64,000 nt of DNA, taken from contig NZ_QZVR01000020.1 of assembly GCF_003660455.1 (NCBI RefSeq), positions 52,062 to 116,061 of the forward strand, in the 5' to 3' direction. The notes under the pieces were generated by a model. It worked only from the letters and a program-made list of their open reading frames with translations. It ran no database searches and was not told the origin of the DNA. The stretch is from Nocardioides ferulae. GTDB taxonomy: Bacteria > Actinomycetota > Actinomycetes > Propionibacteriales > Nocardioidaceae. Shown piece by piece: positions 42,974-51,907 of the stretch (positions within the stretch are counted from its first letter, which is position 1; each line of letters opens with the position of its first letter). The translations under genes were made by a program, and so were the position numbers.

Positions 42974-43696
42974 ATGGCACATGCTCCAGCGCTGACCCGC
43001 GCCGACGGCTCGCCCCTGCGGTTGCTGGTCGTCGACGACGAGGTCAATCTCGCCGAGCTGATCGCCATGGCGCTGCGCTACGAGGGGTGGCAGGTCTCCA
43101 TGGCCCACACCGGGTCGCGTGCGGTCGCGCTCGCGAAGGAGCAGCGTCCCGACGCGGTGGTGCTCGACATCATGCTCCCCGACTTCGACGGGCTGGAGGT
43201 GCTGCGTCGCATCCGCGCGAACGACCCCGACCTCCCCGTGCTGTTCCTCACCGCCCGGGACGCGGTCGAGGACCGCATCGCCGGCCTGACCGCAGGTGGC
43301 GACGACTACGTCACGAAGCCGTTCTCGCTGGAGGAGGTCGTAGCCCGGCTACGGGCGCTGATGCGCCGGGCAGGGGCCCACCAGGAGGCATCGTCCTCGG
43401 TGCTCACCGTCGGCGACCTCACCCTCGACGAGGACAGCCACGAGGTGTTCCGAGATGGCGCTGAGATCTCGCTGACGGCGACGGAGTTCGAGCTGCTGCG
43501 GTTCCTCATGCGCAACCCCCGCCGGGTGCTCTCCAAGGCGCAGATCCTGGACCGGGTGTGGAACTACGACTTCGGCGGACAGGCCAACGTCGTCGAGCTC
43601 TACATCTCCTACCTGCGCAAGAAGATCGACGCAGGACGCCAGCCGATGATCCACACCATGCGTGGCGCCGGCTACGTGCTCAAGCCGGCCACCTGA
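42974..43696 (+). CDS. OmpR-family response regulator
   Basis: A 240-residue regulator. It has a short N-terminal extension, the receiver (LRLLVVDDEVNLAELIAMAL, Asp in VVLDIMLPDFDG, FLTARDAVEDRIAGLTAGGDDYVTKPF) and the winged helix (ISLTATEFELLRFLMRNPRRVLSKAQIL, NVVELYISYLRKKID, MRGAGYVLKP). ATG 42974 has AGGTGG upstream. Its stop overlaps the kinase start (TGATG). CACAGG direct repeats before this gene and near the CotH/VTC and carbohydrate-binding genes suggest that these are its regulon. Confidence 0.94.
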   Translation: MAHAPALTRADGSPLRLLVVDDEVNLAELIAMALRYEGWQVSMAHTGSRAVALAKEQRPDAVVLDIMLPDFDGLEVLRRIRANDPDLPVLFLTARDAVEDRIAGLTAGGDDYVTKPFSLEEVVARLRALMRRAGAHQEASSSVLTVGDLTLDEDSHEVFRDGAEISLTATEFELLRFLMRNPRRVLSKAQILDRVWNYDFGGQANVVELYISYLRKKIDAGRQPMIHTMRGAGYVLKPAT

Positions 43697-45129
43697 TGGG
43701 GCTCACCCACCGCCTCCGTCACCGGCCGGTCACCCTCACCGCGCGGCTGGTCGCGGTCGTGGTGCTGCTGGTGGTCTTCGCCGCCGCGGCCATCGGCGTC
43801 GCGACCACCGTGGCGATGCGGCAGAACCTCGACCAGCGGCTCGACGCCGACGTCCACGACACGATGCGGTTCGCCCTCGGGCCCGGACTGCTGCGCCCGC
43901 CCGGCGAGCCCGACGACTTCGGGCCGGGCGAGCCGTTCGGCACCCTGCGCGCCGTGCTCCTCGACGACGGGGACGCGGGGGGCCAGGTGCTCGACGAAGA
44001 GCAGGACGGCGCCGGCTCCACTTCGACCGCCCTCGACGAGCGCCAGCTCGACGCCCTCGCCGACCTGCGCGCCTCCACCGACCCGCAGACCGTCGACGTG
44101 CCGGGCCTGGGCTCCTACCGCGTGCTCGTCACCGAGCTCGACGGGGGCCGGGTCGTCGCCGGCCTGCCGAGGACCGAGGTCGAGCAGACGATCGCGGACC
44201 TGGTCTGGCTCGAGGTCCTCGCCACCATCGTCGGCGTCCTGGCGGCCGCCACCGCCGGCGCCTTCGTCGTACGCCGCCAGCTCGCCCCGCTGCGCGACAT
44301 GGCCGGGACGGCGCACCGGGTCGCCGAGCTGCCCCTGGCCACCGGGGAGATCGCCCTCGACGAGCGGGTGCCGGCCCGGCTCACCGACGACCGCACCGAG
44401 GTGGGTCAGGTGGGCAACGCCCTGAACACCCTCCTCGACCACGTCGAGTCCTCCCTGACCGCCCGGCACCGCAGCGAGCAGCAGGTGCGGCAGTTCGTCG
44501 CCGACGCCTCCCACGAGCTGCGTACGCCGCTGGCGACGATCGCGGGCTACTCCGAGCTCGCTCGGCGCCACCCCGACGACGAGGCCGCGCTGCGCACCGC
44601 CCTGGCCAAGGTCGAGGAGGAGTCGAGCCGGATGACCTCGCTGGTCGAGGACCTCCTGCTGCTGGCCCGTCTCGACGCCGGACGCCCGCTCGCGGCGGAG
44701 ACGGTCGACCTGACCAGCCTGCTGCTCGAAGCCGTGGCGGACGCCCGAGTCCTGGCTCCGGAGCACCGGTGGCGACTGGACCTGCCCGACCACGCCCTGG
44801 AGGTGCGCGGCGACGAGCGGCGCCTGCACCAGGTGGTCACCAACCTGCTCACGAACGCGCGCAAGCACACCCCGCCCGGCACAACGGTCACCGTCAGGGC
44901 CGACTCCTCCGGCTTCAGCGTCCACGACGACGGCCCCGGGTTCGCCCCGGAGCTCGCCGGACAGGCCTTCGAACGGTTCACCCGCGGTGACCGAGCCCGG
45001 CACCGCGAAGGAGGTGCCGGGCTGGGTCTCGCGCTGGTGGAGGCGATCGTCGGCGCCCTCGGCGGAACGGTCGGCCTGGACAGCCGCCCGGGCGACACCA
45101 CGGTCACGGTGTGTCTGCAGCCGCGGTGA
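43696..45129 (+). CDS. Sensor histidine kinase
   Basis: A 477-residue kinase. It has a first transmembrane helix (LVAVVVLLVVFAAAAIGVATTV), an extracytoplasmic sensor of about 130 acidic residues, a second helix (VLATIVGVLAAATAGAFVV), HAMP (RRQLAPLRDMAGTAHRVAELPL), the phosphoacceptor FVADASHELRTPLATIAGYSELA, the N box NLLTNARKHTPPG and G boxes SVHDDGPGFA and GGAGLGLALV. Start ATG 43696 is coupled to the regulator. It converges on the CotH gene with a 26-base overlap. Confidence 0.93.
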   Translation: MGLTHRLRHRPVTLTARLVAVVVLLVVFAAAAIGVATTVAMRQNLDQRLDADVHDTMRFALGPGLLRPPGEPDDFGPGEPFGTLRAVLLDDGDAGGQVLDEEQDGAGSTSTALDERQLDALADLRASTDPQTVDVPGLGSYRVLVTELDGGRVVAGLPRTEVEQTIADLVWLEVLATIVGVLAAATAGAFVVRRQLAPLRDMAGTAHRVAELPLATGEIALDERVPARLTDDRTEVGQVGNALNTLLDHVESSLTARHRSEQQVRQFVADASHELRTPLATIAGYSELARRHPDDEAALRTALAKVEEESSRMTSLVEDLLLLARLDAGRPLAAETVDLTSLLLEAVADARVLAPEHRWRLDLPDHALEVRGDERRLHQVVTNLLTNARKHTPPGTTVTVRADSSGFSVHDDGPGFAPELAGQAFERFTRGDRARHREGGAGLGLALVEAIVGALGGTVGLDSRPGDTTVTVCLQPR

Positions 45130-46468
45130 CAGCGTCGGCGACCACCTCACGGATGCCCTCGGCTTCCTCGTTCACGGTCCCGGGGTCCACCAGGTCGTCG
45201 GCCTGGCTCGTGAGCAGATCCACCCACCGGTCGATCACGTCGTCGGCGATGCCACCGGCGTAGAGCCTCTCGACGAGGTCGCTCTTGGCCTCCTCGACGA
45301 GGTCGGCCCACTCCTCCACGGCGGTGAACCGTTCGACCAGCACGTTGGTCCGCCCACCGAAGCCCCCGGCACCCGGATGCTCCCCGCGGGATCCCGGTTC
45401 CGGCATCCCTTCGGGCGGCTCGGGCATCCCCTCCGGCAGCTCACCGGACGGTGGGCCTCCCATCCCGGCGCCTCCACCGGGCCCGGCACCGAAGGCCAGG
45501 TTGTGGTCCCACGCCACGACGGTGAAGCCGCCCGTCTCGGCGTCGTACCGCAGGTAGGAGTTGTTGCCCGGGCCGTCGATGTCGTCGAAGTTGTCGATGA
45601 CCTCCTCGAACGCGAGATAGCGGGCGAACGCCGCGACGTCGAGCCGCTGAGGGAGGTCGTCGCGGAACGTCTCGTCGCTGCTGTTGTTGAGGAAGTCGAG
45701 GAAGTCGATGAGCGGCTCGAGGTCGTCCTCGCCGGTCTCCTGGTCGAAGACGTCGGTATAGGCCTCGGGGTCGTCGCCGCGCCAGGACCAGTCGCCCTCC
45801 GCCTCGGACTTGTAGAGGAGACCGGCGCTGCTGAAGTTCTCTGCCTCCCAGGCCTCGTCCAGGGCCTGCACGAGCAGCCGCAGCCGCGGCGTGCCGCCGT
45901 TGACCGAGAACGACGTGGCGACCGCGTGCTCGCTCGCGAGGCCGGCCTCGGCCAGCAGGTCGAGCGCGACCGCCTCGTTGAGCGCGGTCTCGGTGGTGTT
46001 CGAGCGCACCACGAAGTCGGTCGACCCGTCGAGCTGCTGGCCGTCGACGAACTCGTCCAGCCGCACCAGCCAGGGCAGGTCCGCGGGGTCGGCGTCCTCC
46101 TCGACGCCCCGCAGCGACGAGTTGCCCTTCAGCCGCAGCCCGGCACGCTCGAAGGTGCTCCCGTCGAGGGTGACGGTGGCCTCGATCCACTCCTTCTCCC
46201 CCGACTCCTGGTAGGTGTCGATCATCGCGGCGACGACGTCGTCGTCGACGTCCACCGCCAGGTCGTGCACGGTGCCGGCGTCCCAGACGCCGGTCCCGTC
46301 GCCGACCTGCCGCGCGGCTGTCGTGACGTCGCCGGTCGAGGTCGAGCCCCCCGACGAGCCGGTCGAGCAGGCGCCCAGGGCGAGCACGGCCGCGGCCGCG
46401 AGGGCAGCGACTCGCCGCGGGTGACGATGCGGGTGGCGACGCTGGTGGTGAGGAGGACGGGTGGTCAT
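45104..46468 (-). CDS. CotH-like lipoprotein (CotH kinase family)
   Basis: A 454-residue surface protein. It begins with a His/Arg-rich N-terminus, a hydrophobic stretch and the lipobox LGAC, then a CotH domain: RLKGNSSLRG, WLVRLDEFVDGQQ, EAVALDLLAEAGLASEHAV, the LLYKSEAEGDWSW segment and DNFDDIDGPGNNSYLRYD. The CotH fold is that of atypical secreted kinases (spore-coat protein kinases). A Gly/Pro/Met-rich insert (EGMPEPPEGMPEPG) follows. ATG 46468 overlaps the stop of the VTC gene. The link to VTC and DUF4956 suggests phosphate or polyphosphate chemistry at the cell surface. Confidence 0.86.
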   Translation of the reverse strand: MTTRPPHHQRRHPHRHPRRVAALAAAAVLALGACSTGSSGGSTSTGDVTTAARQVGDGTGVWDAGTVHDLAVDVDDDVVAAMIDTYQESGEKEWIEATVTLDGSTFERAGLRLKGNSSLRGVEEDADPADLPWLVRLDEFVDGQQLDGSTDFVVRSNTTETALNEAVALDLLAEAGLASEHAVATSFSVNGGTPRLRLLVQALDEAWEAENFSSAGLLYKSEAEGDWSWRGDDPEAYTDVFDQETGEDDLEPLIDFLDFLNNSSDETFRDDLPQRLDVAAFARYLAFEEVIDNFDDIDGPGNNSYLRYDAETGGFTVVAWDHNLAFGAGPGGGAGMGGPPSGELPEGMPEPPEGMPEPGSRGEHPGAGGFGGRTNVLVERFTAVEEWADLVEEAKSDLVERLYAGGIADDVIDRWVDLLTSQADDLVDPGTVNEEAEGIREVVADAVTAAADTP

Positions 46469-47265
46469 GCGGCTGCTCCTTCGTGGATGCGGAGGGTGGC
46501 GGCGAGGTGGCGGCTGGTCACCCGGTGCCACCGGTTGGCCGGGAGGCCCGGGGTGAGCACCGCCAGCCCGGTGCCGTACTTGGAGATCCGGACCGGCCGG
46601 TGTCCGAGCTGCCACAGCCGGCGGTCCAGCGGACCGGCCGACCCGGGAGGCGACTTGGTCTCCACCACCAGGACGTCGCCAGCACGCGCGCGGCCGGACG
46701 CCGACGTCCAGGTGAGGCCGGTGTCGATCGTGGCGCGGCCGGTGCCGCCGGGGAGCAGCAGCGTGGTCCGCAGGTAGCCGGTGCGCAGCGTGGCGACGAG
46801 GCCGCCCGGGTCGACGCCGCTCACGCCGGCCGCGGCCAGCCGGTCGCCCACCCAGGCACAGGCGGAGCCCGGGGTGACCTCGTCACGGTGGGACGCGTCG
46901 TAGAGAGCTCGCTCCTTGACGGTGACGGCACGCGCGCCGCGGGTCTTGACCTCCAGCCAGCACTCGCCGGAGTCGGCGTAGAGCCGGGTGCGGACCTTCC
47001 ACCGGCGGCGGCGCGGGTGCGCCGTGGCGGCCCAGCTGTCCAGGTCGGTGGTGTCGAAGTAGGTCGACTCGTAGTGGGAGCCGCGGCGGCCCGCGATCTC
47101 CAGAACCCGCAGTCCCGGGATGTCAGCGACCAGCGGCGCCAGGGTCTCGACCGGGACGACGTACTTCCGGTCGGTGCGGGTCAGCAGCGCGGCGGCATCG
47201 TTCAGCGCCTGCAGGTCGACGCCGGGCAGGCCGGCCAGCGCCTCCATCTCGGCGGCCCCGCTCAC
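46465..47265 (-). CDS. VTC-domain polyphosphate polymerase-like protein
   Basis: A 266-residue cytoplasmic tunnel-fold protein similar to the catalytic domain of yeast Vtc4: TRTDRKYVVPVETL, YESTYFDTTDL, RRRRWKVRTRLYADSGECWLEVKTRG, TVKERALYD, TIDTGLTW, DVLVVETKSPPG and RPVRISKYGTGL. The alternating Arg/Lys and Glu residues would line the tunnel for ATP, metal and the growing polyphosphate chain. It sits between CotH and DUF4956 with four-base overlaps at both ends, a conserved arrangement in bacteria. Polyphosphate synthesis at the membrane is inferred. Confidence 0.87.
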   Translation of the reverse strand: MSGAAEMEALAGLPGVDLQALNDAAALLTRTDRKYVVPVETLAPLVADIPGLRVLEIAGRRGSHYESTYFDTTDLDSWAATAHPRRRRWKVRTRLYADSGECWLEVKTRGARAVTVKERALYDASHRDEVTPGSACAWVGDRLAAAGVSGVDPGGLVATLRTGYLRTTLLLPGGTGRATIDTGLTWTSASGRARAGDVLVVETKSPPGSAGPLDRRLWQLGHRPVRISKYGTGLAVLTPGLPANRWHRVTSRHLAATLRIHEGAAA

Positions 47266-47864
47266 CGGAGCACCAGGGCGTCGGGGGCGCCAGACTCGGA
47301 GGCGGAGACGGCGGGAGGTCGCGCGGCACGGGCGTAGCGGACGTCGACGGTGGTGGAGTCGTTGACCAGGTCGACGCGCAGCGGGACGGCCCGGTGGACC
47401 CGGGCGGCCAGGACCACCTCGAGCCGTTCGCGGAGGGCGGCCTCGTCGGTGATGGCCGAGTCGAGGACGACGATCTGCTGCCGGGCGCCACGCTGGAGCA
47501 CGCCGCTGTCGGCGACCGCGACGACCACGACGAGCAGGCCCATCAACGAGACCGCGAGCCGCGGGTCGCCGGCGCCGAGGCCACCGAGAAGCCCCAGGGC
47601 CAGCGAGGCGAAGTAGTAGGCGATCTCGTGCTGGCCGAGCTCGGCCGAGCGCAGCCGGATGATCGAGAGGACCCCGAAGAGGCCCAGCCCCAGACCGATC
47701 GTGGCGGCGCTGGTGGACAGCGCCACGGTGACCGCGAGGACCCCGACGTTGACCGCGACGAATGCGGTAACGAGATCGCTGCGGCGATGCCGTGGGAAGT
47801 AGACGCCCAGGGCGAGAACGAGGACGGCGGCGAGGTCCGCGCCGGCGAGCAGATAGGTGGTCAT
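47262..47864 (-). CDS. DUF4956 membrane protein
   Basis: A 200-residue protein with about four transmembrane segments in the first 125 residues (LLAGADLAAVLVLALGVYF, VNVGVLAVTVALS, TIGLGLGLFGVLSIIRLRSAELGQHEIAYYFASLALGLL) and a soluble C-terminal domain. The FGVLSIIRLRS segment is typical for DUF4956, which accompanies VTC domains. GGAGGA precedes ATG 47864. It may anchor or channel the polyphosphate-making complex. First gene of the DUF4956-VTC-CotH operon. Confidence 0.85.
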   Translation of the reverse strand: MTTYLLAGADLAAVLVLALGVYFPRHRRSDLVTAFVAVNVGVLAVTVALSTSAATIGLGLGLFGVLSIIRLRSAELGQHEIAYYFASLALGLLGGLGAGDPRLAVSLMGLLVVVVAVADSGVLQRGARQQIVVLDSAITDEAALRERLEVVLAARVHRAVPLRVDLVNDSTTVDVRYARAARPPAVSASESGAPDALVLR

Positions 47865-47937
47865 GCGAGTGGTTCCTCCGGTTCGCAGGGTGTGCACCGA
47901 AGGTTCACGTCCGCGTCTGTCGCCCGGCTTCCGCATC

Positions 47938-47954
47938 GCTGTGACGAGCCTGTG
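47938..47954. promoter_or_regulatory. Response-regulator box before the DUF4956-VTC-CotH operon
   Basis: On the minus strand CACAGG (47949-47954) followed by CACAGC (47938-47943), 11-base period, about 75 bases upstream of the DUF4956 start. Same unit as before the response regulator gene. Confidence 0.55.
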
Positions 47955-47994
47955 AAGCCCGGCGCAGGTCGCCCCACCCGGGAGACAGAGCGCT

Positions 47995-48011
47995 CACAGG
48001 TGGCACACAAG
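47995..48011. promoter_or_regulatory. Response-regulator box before the carbohydrate-binding lipoprotein gene
   Basis: CACAGG (47995-48000) and CACAAG (48006-48011) on the plus strand with 11-base period, 90 bases before the start codon. It is the third copy of the CACAGG-N5-CACAGG type box. Confidence 0.55.
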
Positions 48012-48100
48012 CCGGGCCCACGTCGCCGACAGGTGACCTCGCCACCATCGGGCTCATCGGCCGCGGACCGCGGCACCCGAACCCGACGAAAGGCCGCACC

Positions 48101-49606
48101 ATGCGACTCCCCACCCGTGGGGCCCGGCTCCGCCGGATCCTCGGCGGCGCCCTGGCCACCGCCCTCCTCGCCGGCTGCGGCACCTCCTTGGCCGGCGGCA
48201 GCGACTCCACGGACACCGGCGTGGCGAGTGTCTCCGGCGCGACGACGGTGACCGAGGCGCTCGCCGACAACCTCGAGGTGGAGGCCGGCGACACGGCGTA
48301 CGACGAGTCCGCGGCCGTCGACGTCACCCTCTCGGGCGCCTCGGCCACGTCCGGGAGCGACGCGGTCACCAGCGAGGACGGCACCGTCACCATCACCGGC
48401 GCCGGCAGCTACCGGCTCAGCGGCGAACTGTCCGGCCAGGTCGTCGTGGACAGCGCCGACGACGGCGTGGTGCGGCTGGTCCTCGACGACGCGACGATCA
48501 CCTCGACGACCACCGCGGCGATCCACGTCGTCGACGCCGCGTCGGTGGTGATCGTGCTCGCCGAGGGCAGCAGCAACGCGCTCACCGACGCGTCGGCCTA
48601 CGAGGACACCTCCGAGGAGGCGCCCACCGGTGCGCTCTACTCCACCGCCGACCTCACCATCGGCGGCACCGGCTCGCTGACCGTCACCGGCAACACCAAC
48701 AACGGCATCGTCGGCAAGGACGGCCTGGTCATCAGCGGCGGAACCATCGAGGTCGCCTCGGTCGACGACGGCATCGTCGGCAAGGACTACCTCGCCGTCT
48801 CCGGAGGGGACGTCACGGTCGACGCCGCGGACGACGGGCTGAAGTCGGACAACACCGCCGACGAGGGGGCCGGGTTCGTGCTCGTCTCGGGCGGAAGTCT
48901 CACCGTCAGCTCGCGCGACGACGCAATCAAGGGCGTCCAGGTGCTCGTCTCCGGCGGGACCGTCGACGTCACCGGCTCCAACGAGGCGATGGAGGGGTCG
49001 CTGATCGTCATCGACGGCGGTGACCTCGAGCTGCACTCCGCCGACGACGGCGTCAACGTGGCGTCGTCCGACGACAGCGCCGCCACCGACGGCGTCGCCG
49101 GCGGCCGACCCGGCGGCGGTTCGATGGCGGCCGACGCCTCCCTCAGCCTGGTCGTCAACGGCGGCACCCTCGAGGTGTGGGCGAGCGGTGACGGGCTGGA
49201 CTCCAACGGCAACGCCACCATCACCGGTGGCGACATCACCGTCTTCGGCCCCACCACCGACGGCAACGGCGCCCTCGACGTCAACGGGGTCCTCGAGATC
49301 ACCGGCGGGACGCTGCTGGCGTCCGGCAGCGCCGGGATGCTGGTCGCTCCGTCCGGTGACTCCGCCCAGGGGTGGATCGCCACCGCTCTCACGGCGGTCG
49401 CCGCGGCCGACTCGGAGGTCGTCGTCTCCGACGCCGGCGGCGACGAGCTGGCGGCGTACTCGATCGAGAAGGACTTCGCCTCGGTCGTCTTCTCCTCCCC
49501 CGACATCGAGTCGGGAGAGACCTACACCATCTCCGTCGGCGACAGCGAGACCTCGGTCATCGCGGGCGAGCCTCCGGCCGGCGGCCGAGGACCGATGGGC
49601 GGCTGA
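48101..49606 (+). CDS. Carbohydrate-binding (Cthe_2159-like) beta-helix lipoprotein
   Basis: A 501-residue surface lipoprotein with a lipobox (LLAGC near residue 26) and a repetitive body of short beta-strand units: GTVTITGAGSYRLSG, VVVDSADDGVVRLVLDDA, GGTIEVASVDDGIVGKD, GGDVTVDAADDGLKSDN, GGTVDVTGSNEAMEGS, GGDLELHSADDGVNVAS. The recurring GGxxxVxSxDDGI pattern matches the DUF4353/Cthe_2159 polygalacturonate-binding right-handed helix with calcium-like acidic rungs. It is divergent from the DUF4956-VTC-CotH operon, and such proteins often accompany CotH. It would bind a polysaccharide outside the cell. Confidence 0.87.
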   Translation: MRLPTRGARLRRILGGALATALLAGCGTSLAGGSDSTDTGVASVSGATTVTEALADNLEVEAGDTAYDESAAVDVTLSGASATSGSDAVTSEDGTVTITGAGSYRLSGELSGQVVVDSADDGVVRLVLDDATITSTTTAAIHVVDAASVVIVLAEGSSNALTDASAYEDTSEEAPTGALYSTADLTIGGTGSLTVTGNTNNGIVGKDGLVISGGTIEVASVDDGIVGKDYLAVSGGDVTVDAADDGLKSDNTADEGAGFVLVSGGSLTVSSRDDAIKGVQVLVSGGTVDVTGSNEAMEGSLIVIDGGDLELHSADDGVNVASSDDSAATDGVAGGRPGGGSMAADASLSLVVNGGTLEVWASGDGLDSNGNATITGGDITVFGPTTDGNGALDVNGVLEITGGTLLASGSAGMLVAPSGDSAQGWIATALTAVAAADSEVVVSDAGGDELAAYSIEKDFASVVFSSPDIESGETYTISVGDSETSVIAGEPPAGGRGPMGG

Positions 49607-49668
49607 CCCTGCCGCACCACCCGCCTGTACCTGCATCCACCCGCAACCTCCACCACGAAGGAACGAGC

Positions 49669-50067
49669 ATGAGCACGCACCACGACGAGACGACCGCCAC
49701 CGAGACCGGCGCAGAGACCACCCCTAGCTCCGCCGATCGGCCGCGTGGCTGGCGACGGTTGGCCCTGCGCGGGCGGCGGGCGATCGCCGCCGGCATCGTG
49801 GCCGGCAGCCTGGCGATCGGCGGCCTGGGCTTCGGGGCCGGGTACGCCGTCGCCGACCGGGACGCCGGCCAGGCGGACCCGACCCAGCAGACGCCGCCCT
49901 TCGACCGCTTCGGCGCACCCGGCGAGCGGGGTGGGCCGATGGGCGGGCAGATGGACGGGCAGGGCGAGGACGACGGGTCCTCGGGCCAGGCGCCCGACTA
50001 CGACGGCGACGGCCAGCCCGACGACACCGGCTCCGAGACCGGAGAGAGCTCGGCCCAGCAGGGCTGA
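49669..50067 (+). CDS. Small single-pass membrane protein with acidic tail
   Basis: A 132-residue protein with a polar N-terminus, an Arg-rich stretch (RGWRRLALRGRR), one membrane segment (AIAAGIVAGSLAIGGLGFGAGYAVA) and an extracytoplasmic Gly/Asp/Gln-rich, probably disordered tail that ends in an acidic EF-like stretch (DYDGDGQPDD), a possible calcium-binding loop. AAGGAA precedes ATG 49669. It lies 62 bases downstream of the carbohydrate-binding lipoprotein gene and is probably co-transcribed. No family recognised. Confidence 0.75.
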   Translation: MSTHHDETTATETGAETTPSSADRPRGWRRLALRGRRAIAAGIVAGSLAIGGLGFGAGYAVADRDAGQADPTQQTPPFDRFGAPGERGGPMGGQMDGQGEDDGSSGQAPDYDGDGQPDDTGSETGESSAQQG

Positions 50068-50102
50068 CTCGCGGGCCCCCGGCTGACCTGCTCCTCGGCC
50101 GG

Positions 50103-50672
50103 TCAGTTGCGCGGGATGACCGTGAGCACCCGCTCGACGTGGGTGCGGAACTCCTGCATGAAGCCGCGCAGGAACGTCGCGGTCTCGTCGTCGGTGACGT
50201 CGCCGGACTCGGCGAAGACCTCGGGACGGAAGTGGATGTAGGCCTCGGGCGCGGTCATCTGCCGCGCGTTGCAGAAGCTCAGCACCGCCCGCAGGCTCTG
50301 CTGCGCCACGGCGGTGCCGATCTGCCCGATCGAGGCACCGATCACCGCGGCGGGCATGTGGTCGAAGGAGTTCTGCCCCCACGGTCGTGAGGCCCAGTCG
50401 ATCGCGTTCTTCAGTGCGCCGGGGATCGACCGGTTGTACTCCGGGGTGACGAAGAGGACCGCGTCACAGGATGCCAGCGTGTCCTTGAGCGCCTGCGCCT
50501 CGGGCGGGTAGGCGCTGTCGTGGTCGGGGCTGTAGAGCGGCAGGTTCCCGATCGGGAGCTCGGTGAACTCGAGATCGTCGGGGGCGAGCTTGATCAGCGC
50601 CTTGCTGAGGGTGCGGTTGATGGAGGTCGACGACAGGCTGCCGACGAAGTATCCGACGCGATAGGTGCTCAT
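50103..50672 (-). CDS. NADPH-dependent FMN reductase (ChrR/YieF type)
   Basis: A 189-residue flavodoxin-fold reductase. FMN-phosphate binding motif VGSLSSTSINRTL at the N-terminus, FTELPIGNLPLYSPD, FVTPEYNRSIPGALKNAIDWASRP (family hallmark) and a Gly/Ala-rich strand AAVIGASIGQIGTAVAQQ. It reduces quinones, azo compounds or metal oxyanions such as chromate by two-electron transfer. The gene is single. It could also provide reduced flavin, but it is far from the monooxygenases. Confidence 0.9.
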   Translation of the reverse strand: MSTYRVGYFVGSLSSTSINRTLSKALIKLAPDDLEFTELPIGNLPLYSPDHDSAYPPEAQALKDTLASCDAVLFVTPEYNRSIPGALKNAIDWASRPWGQNSFDHMPAAVIGASIGQIGTAVAQQSLRAVLSFCNARQMTAPEAYIHFRPEVFAESGDVTDDETATFLRGFMQEFRTHVERVLTVIPRN

Positions 50673-50760
50673 GGTGGCTCCTCGTCTCTCGTGGTTCCGG
50701 TCTCTGGCCGGTGCCCGATGCGCCGGAGTCTGAACCGGGTCCCGCGCCGGGAGGCTGCGC

Positions 50761-51399
50761 TCAGTCGATCGACTCGCCGGCGAGAGCCTTGGCCGCGAGC
50801 CGCTCCTCCTCGCTCACCTCCCAGACCTCCCGGGCCGCGTGCAGCGCGAGCAGGATGATCAGGGTGCCCAGGACCAGGTCGGGCCACCCCGATCCGGTGG
50901 CCGCGGTGACCAGCGCCATGACGATGATCGCCACGTTGACGAGCACGTCGTTGCGGGCGGAGAGGAACGCCGCCCGGCTCAGCGATCCCCCGTGGTGGCG
51001 CACCCGGACCAGCAGCCACGCGCTCGTGCCGTTGACCGCGATCGCGCCGAGCGAGGCCCAGACGATCGGTGCTACGTCGGGGGCGGTGGGGTCGGTGAAT
51101 CGCTGCACCGCCTCGACGGCCGCCAACGTGGCGGGCCCCAGGATCACCAGCGCCATCGCCTTGCCGATCATGGCCCGCTTGGCCAGTGGCCAGCCCAGGG
51201 CGACCAGGATCAACAGGTTGACGGCGGTGTCCTCCAGGAAGTCGACGCTGTCGGCCAGCAGGGCCACCGAGCCGGCGACGAGGGCGACCGCGAACTCCAC
51301 GAAGAAGTAGCCGAAGTTCAGCAGCGCGACGATCGCGACGACGCGACGCAGCCGTCGCGGATCGCGCTCGAGACTCCCCGGAAGATCCTCACGCGTCAT
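50761..51399 (-). CDS. Cation diffusion facilitator (CDF)-type transporter
   Basis: A 212-residue membrane protein with about six segments. The segment 2 motif FFVEFAVALVAGSVALLADSVDFLEDT carries acidic ligands, and segment 5 shows SARNDVLVNVAIIVMAL. The layout fits the CDF family, which exports Zn, Co or Fe in exchange for protons. The second site has Asn-Asp instead of the usual His-Asp, suggesting altered metal selectivity. The long cytoplasmic C-terminal domain of most CDF proteins is missing, as in short members. AGGATGG lies upstream of ATG 51399. Confidence 0.8.
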   Translation of the reverse strand: MTREDLPGSLERDPRRLRRVVAIVALLNFGYFFVEFAVALVAGSVALLADSVDFLEDTAVNLLILVALGWPLAKRAMIGKAMALVILGPATLAAVEAVQRFTDPTAPDVAPIVWASLGAIAVNGTSAWLLVRVRHHGGSLSRAAFLSARNDVLVNVAIIVMALVTAATGSGWPDLVLGTLIILLALHAAREVWEVSEEERLAAKALAGESID

Positions 51400-51515
51400 G
51401 CGGCCATCCTGCCGGGCCGTGCCGGGCCTGCCTCTGGGGCCCGGCATCGGCGAGGCCGCGTTGGACAACGCACGGCTCCCCCGCTCGGGCACTCCCTGAC
51501 CGGGGCGCGTGGACG

Positions 51516-51884
51516 TCAGCTGGGTTCAGCGTCGTCGACCACCGAGCGGACGATCTCCGCGATGCGGCTCTCGGTGACGTCGTCCACCGACTCGAAGTAC
51601 CACGCGGCCGGCATCAGCTGGCCGTCCGCTCCGCCTGCGGCCCGGAACGCGGCCTTCTCGGTGATCGCCAGGTTCAACCGCTCGTTGTTGCGCAGCGTGA
51701 TCAACGCGGGCGTGCTCGCCGACTTCGCATAGGCCGGCATCCCGTACCAGATGCGTGGCTTGAGCGAAGGCGCCGCGGCCATGATGACCTCGTGCACGCG
51801 CTGCATCGTCGAGCGCGCCGGCTCGTCCATCTTGGCGATCTTGTCGGTCACCTGCGTCAGGTTCTTCTCGTCCTTCGACGACAT
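51516..51884 (-). CDS. DUF1801/YdhG-like protein
   Basis: A 122-residue cytoplasmic protein. TMQRVHEVIMAAAPSLKPRIWYGMPAYA and the following strands are typical for the DUF1801 family (related to proteins called iron chaperones in Bacillus), with no proven reaction. ATG 51884 follows GAGAGGA. Two 17-base direct repeats lie 24-63 bases upstream (51908-51946) and may regulate it. Confidence 0.82.
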   Translation of the reverse strand: MSSKDEKNLTQVTDKIAKMDEPARSTMQRVHEVIMAAAPSLKPRIWYGMPAYAKSASTPALITLRNNERLNLAITEKAAFRAAGGADGQLMPAAWYFESVDDVTESRIAEIVRSVVDDAEPS

Positions 51885-51907
51885 GTCATGTCCTCTCGTC
51901 AGCCGAT

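Noticed and set aside
50083..50106. CTGACC/GGTCAG inverted repeat after the small membrane protein gene
   Set aside because: Only six pairs, overlaps the next stop codon; too weak to call a terminator.
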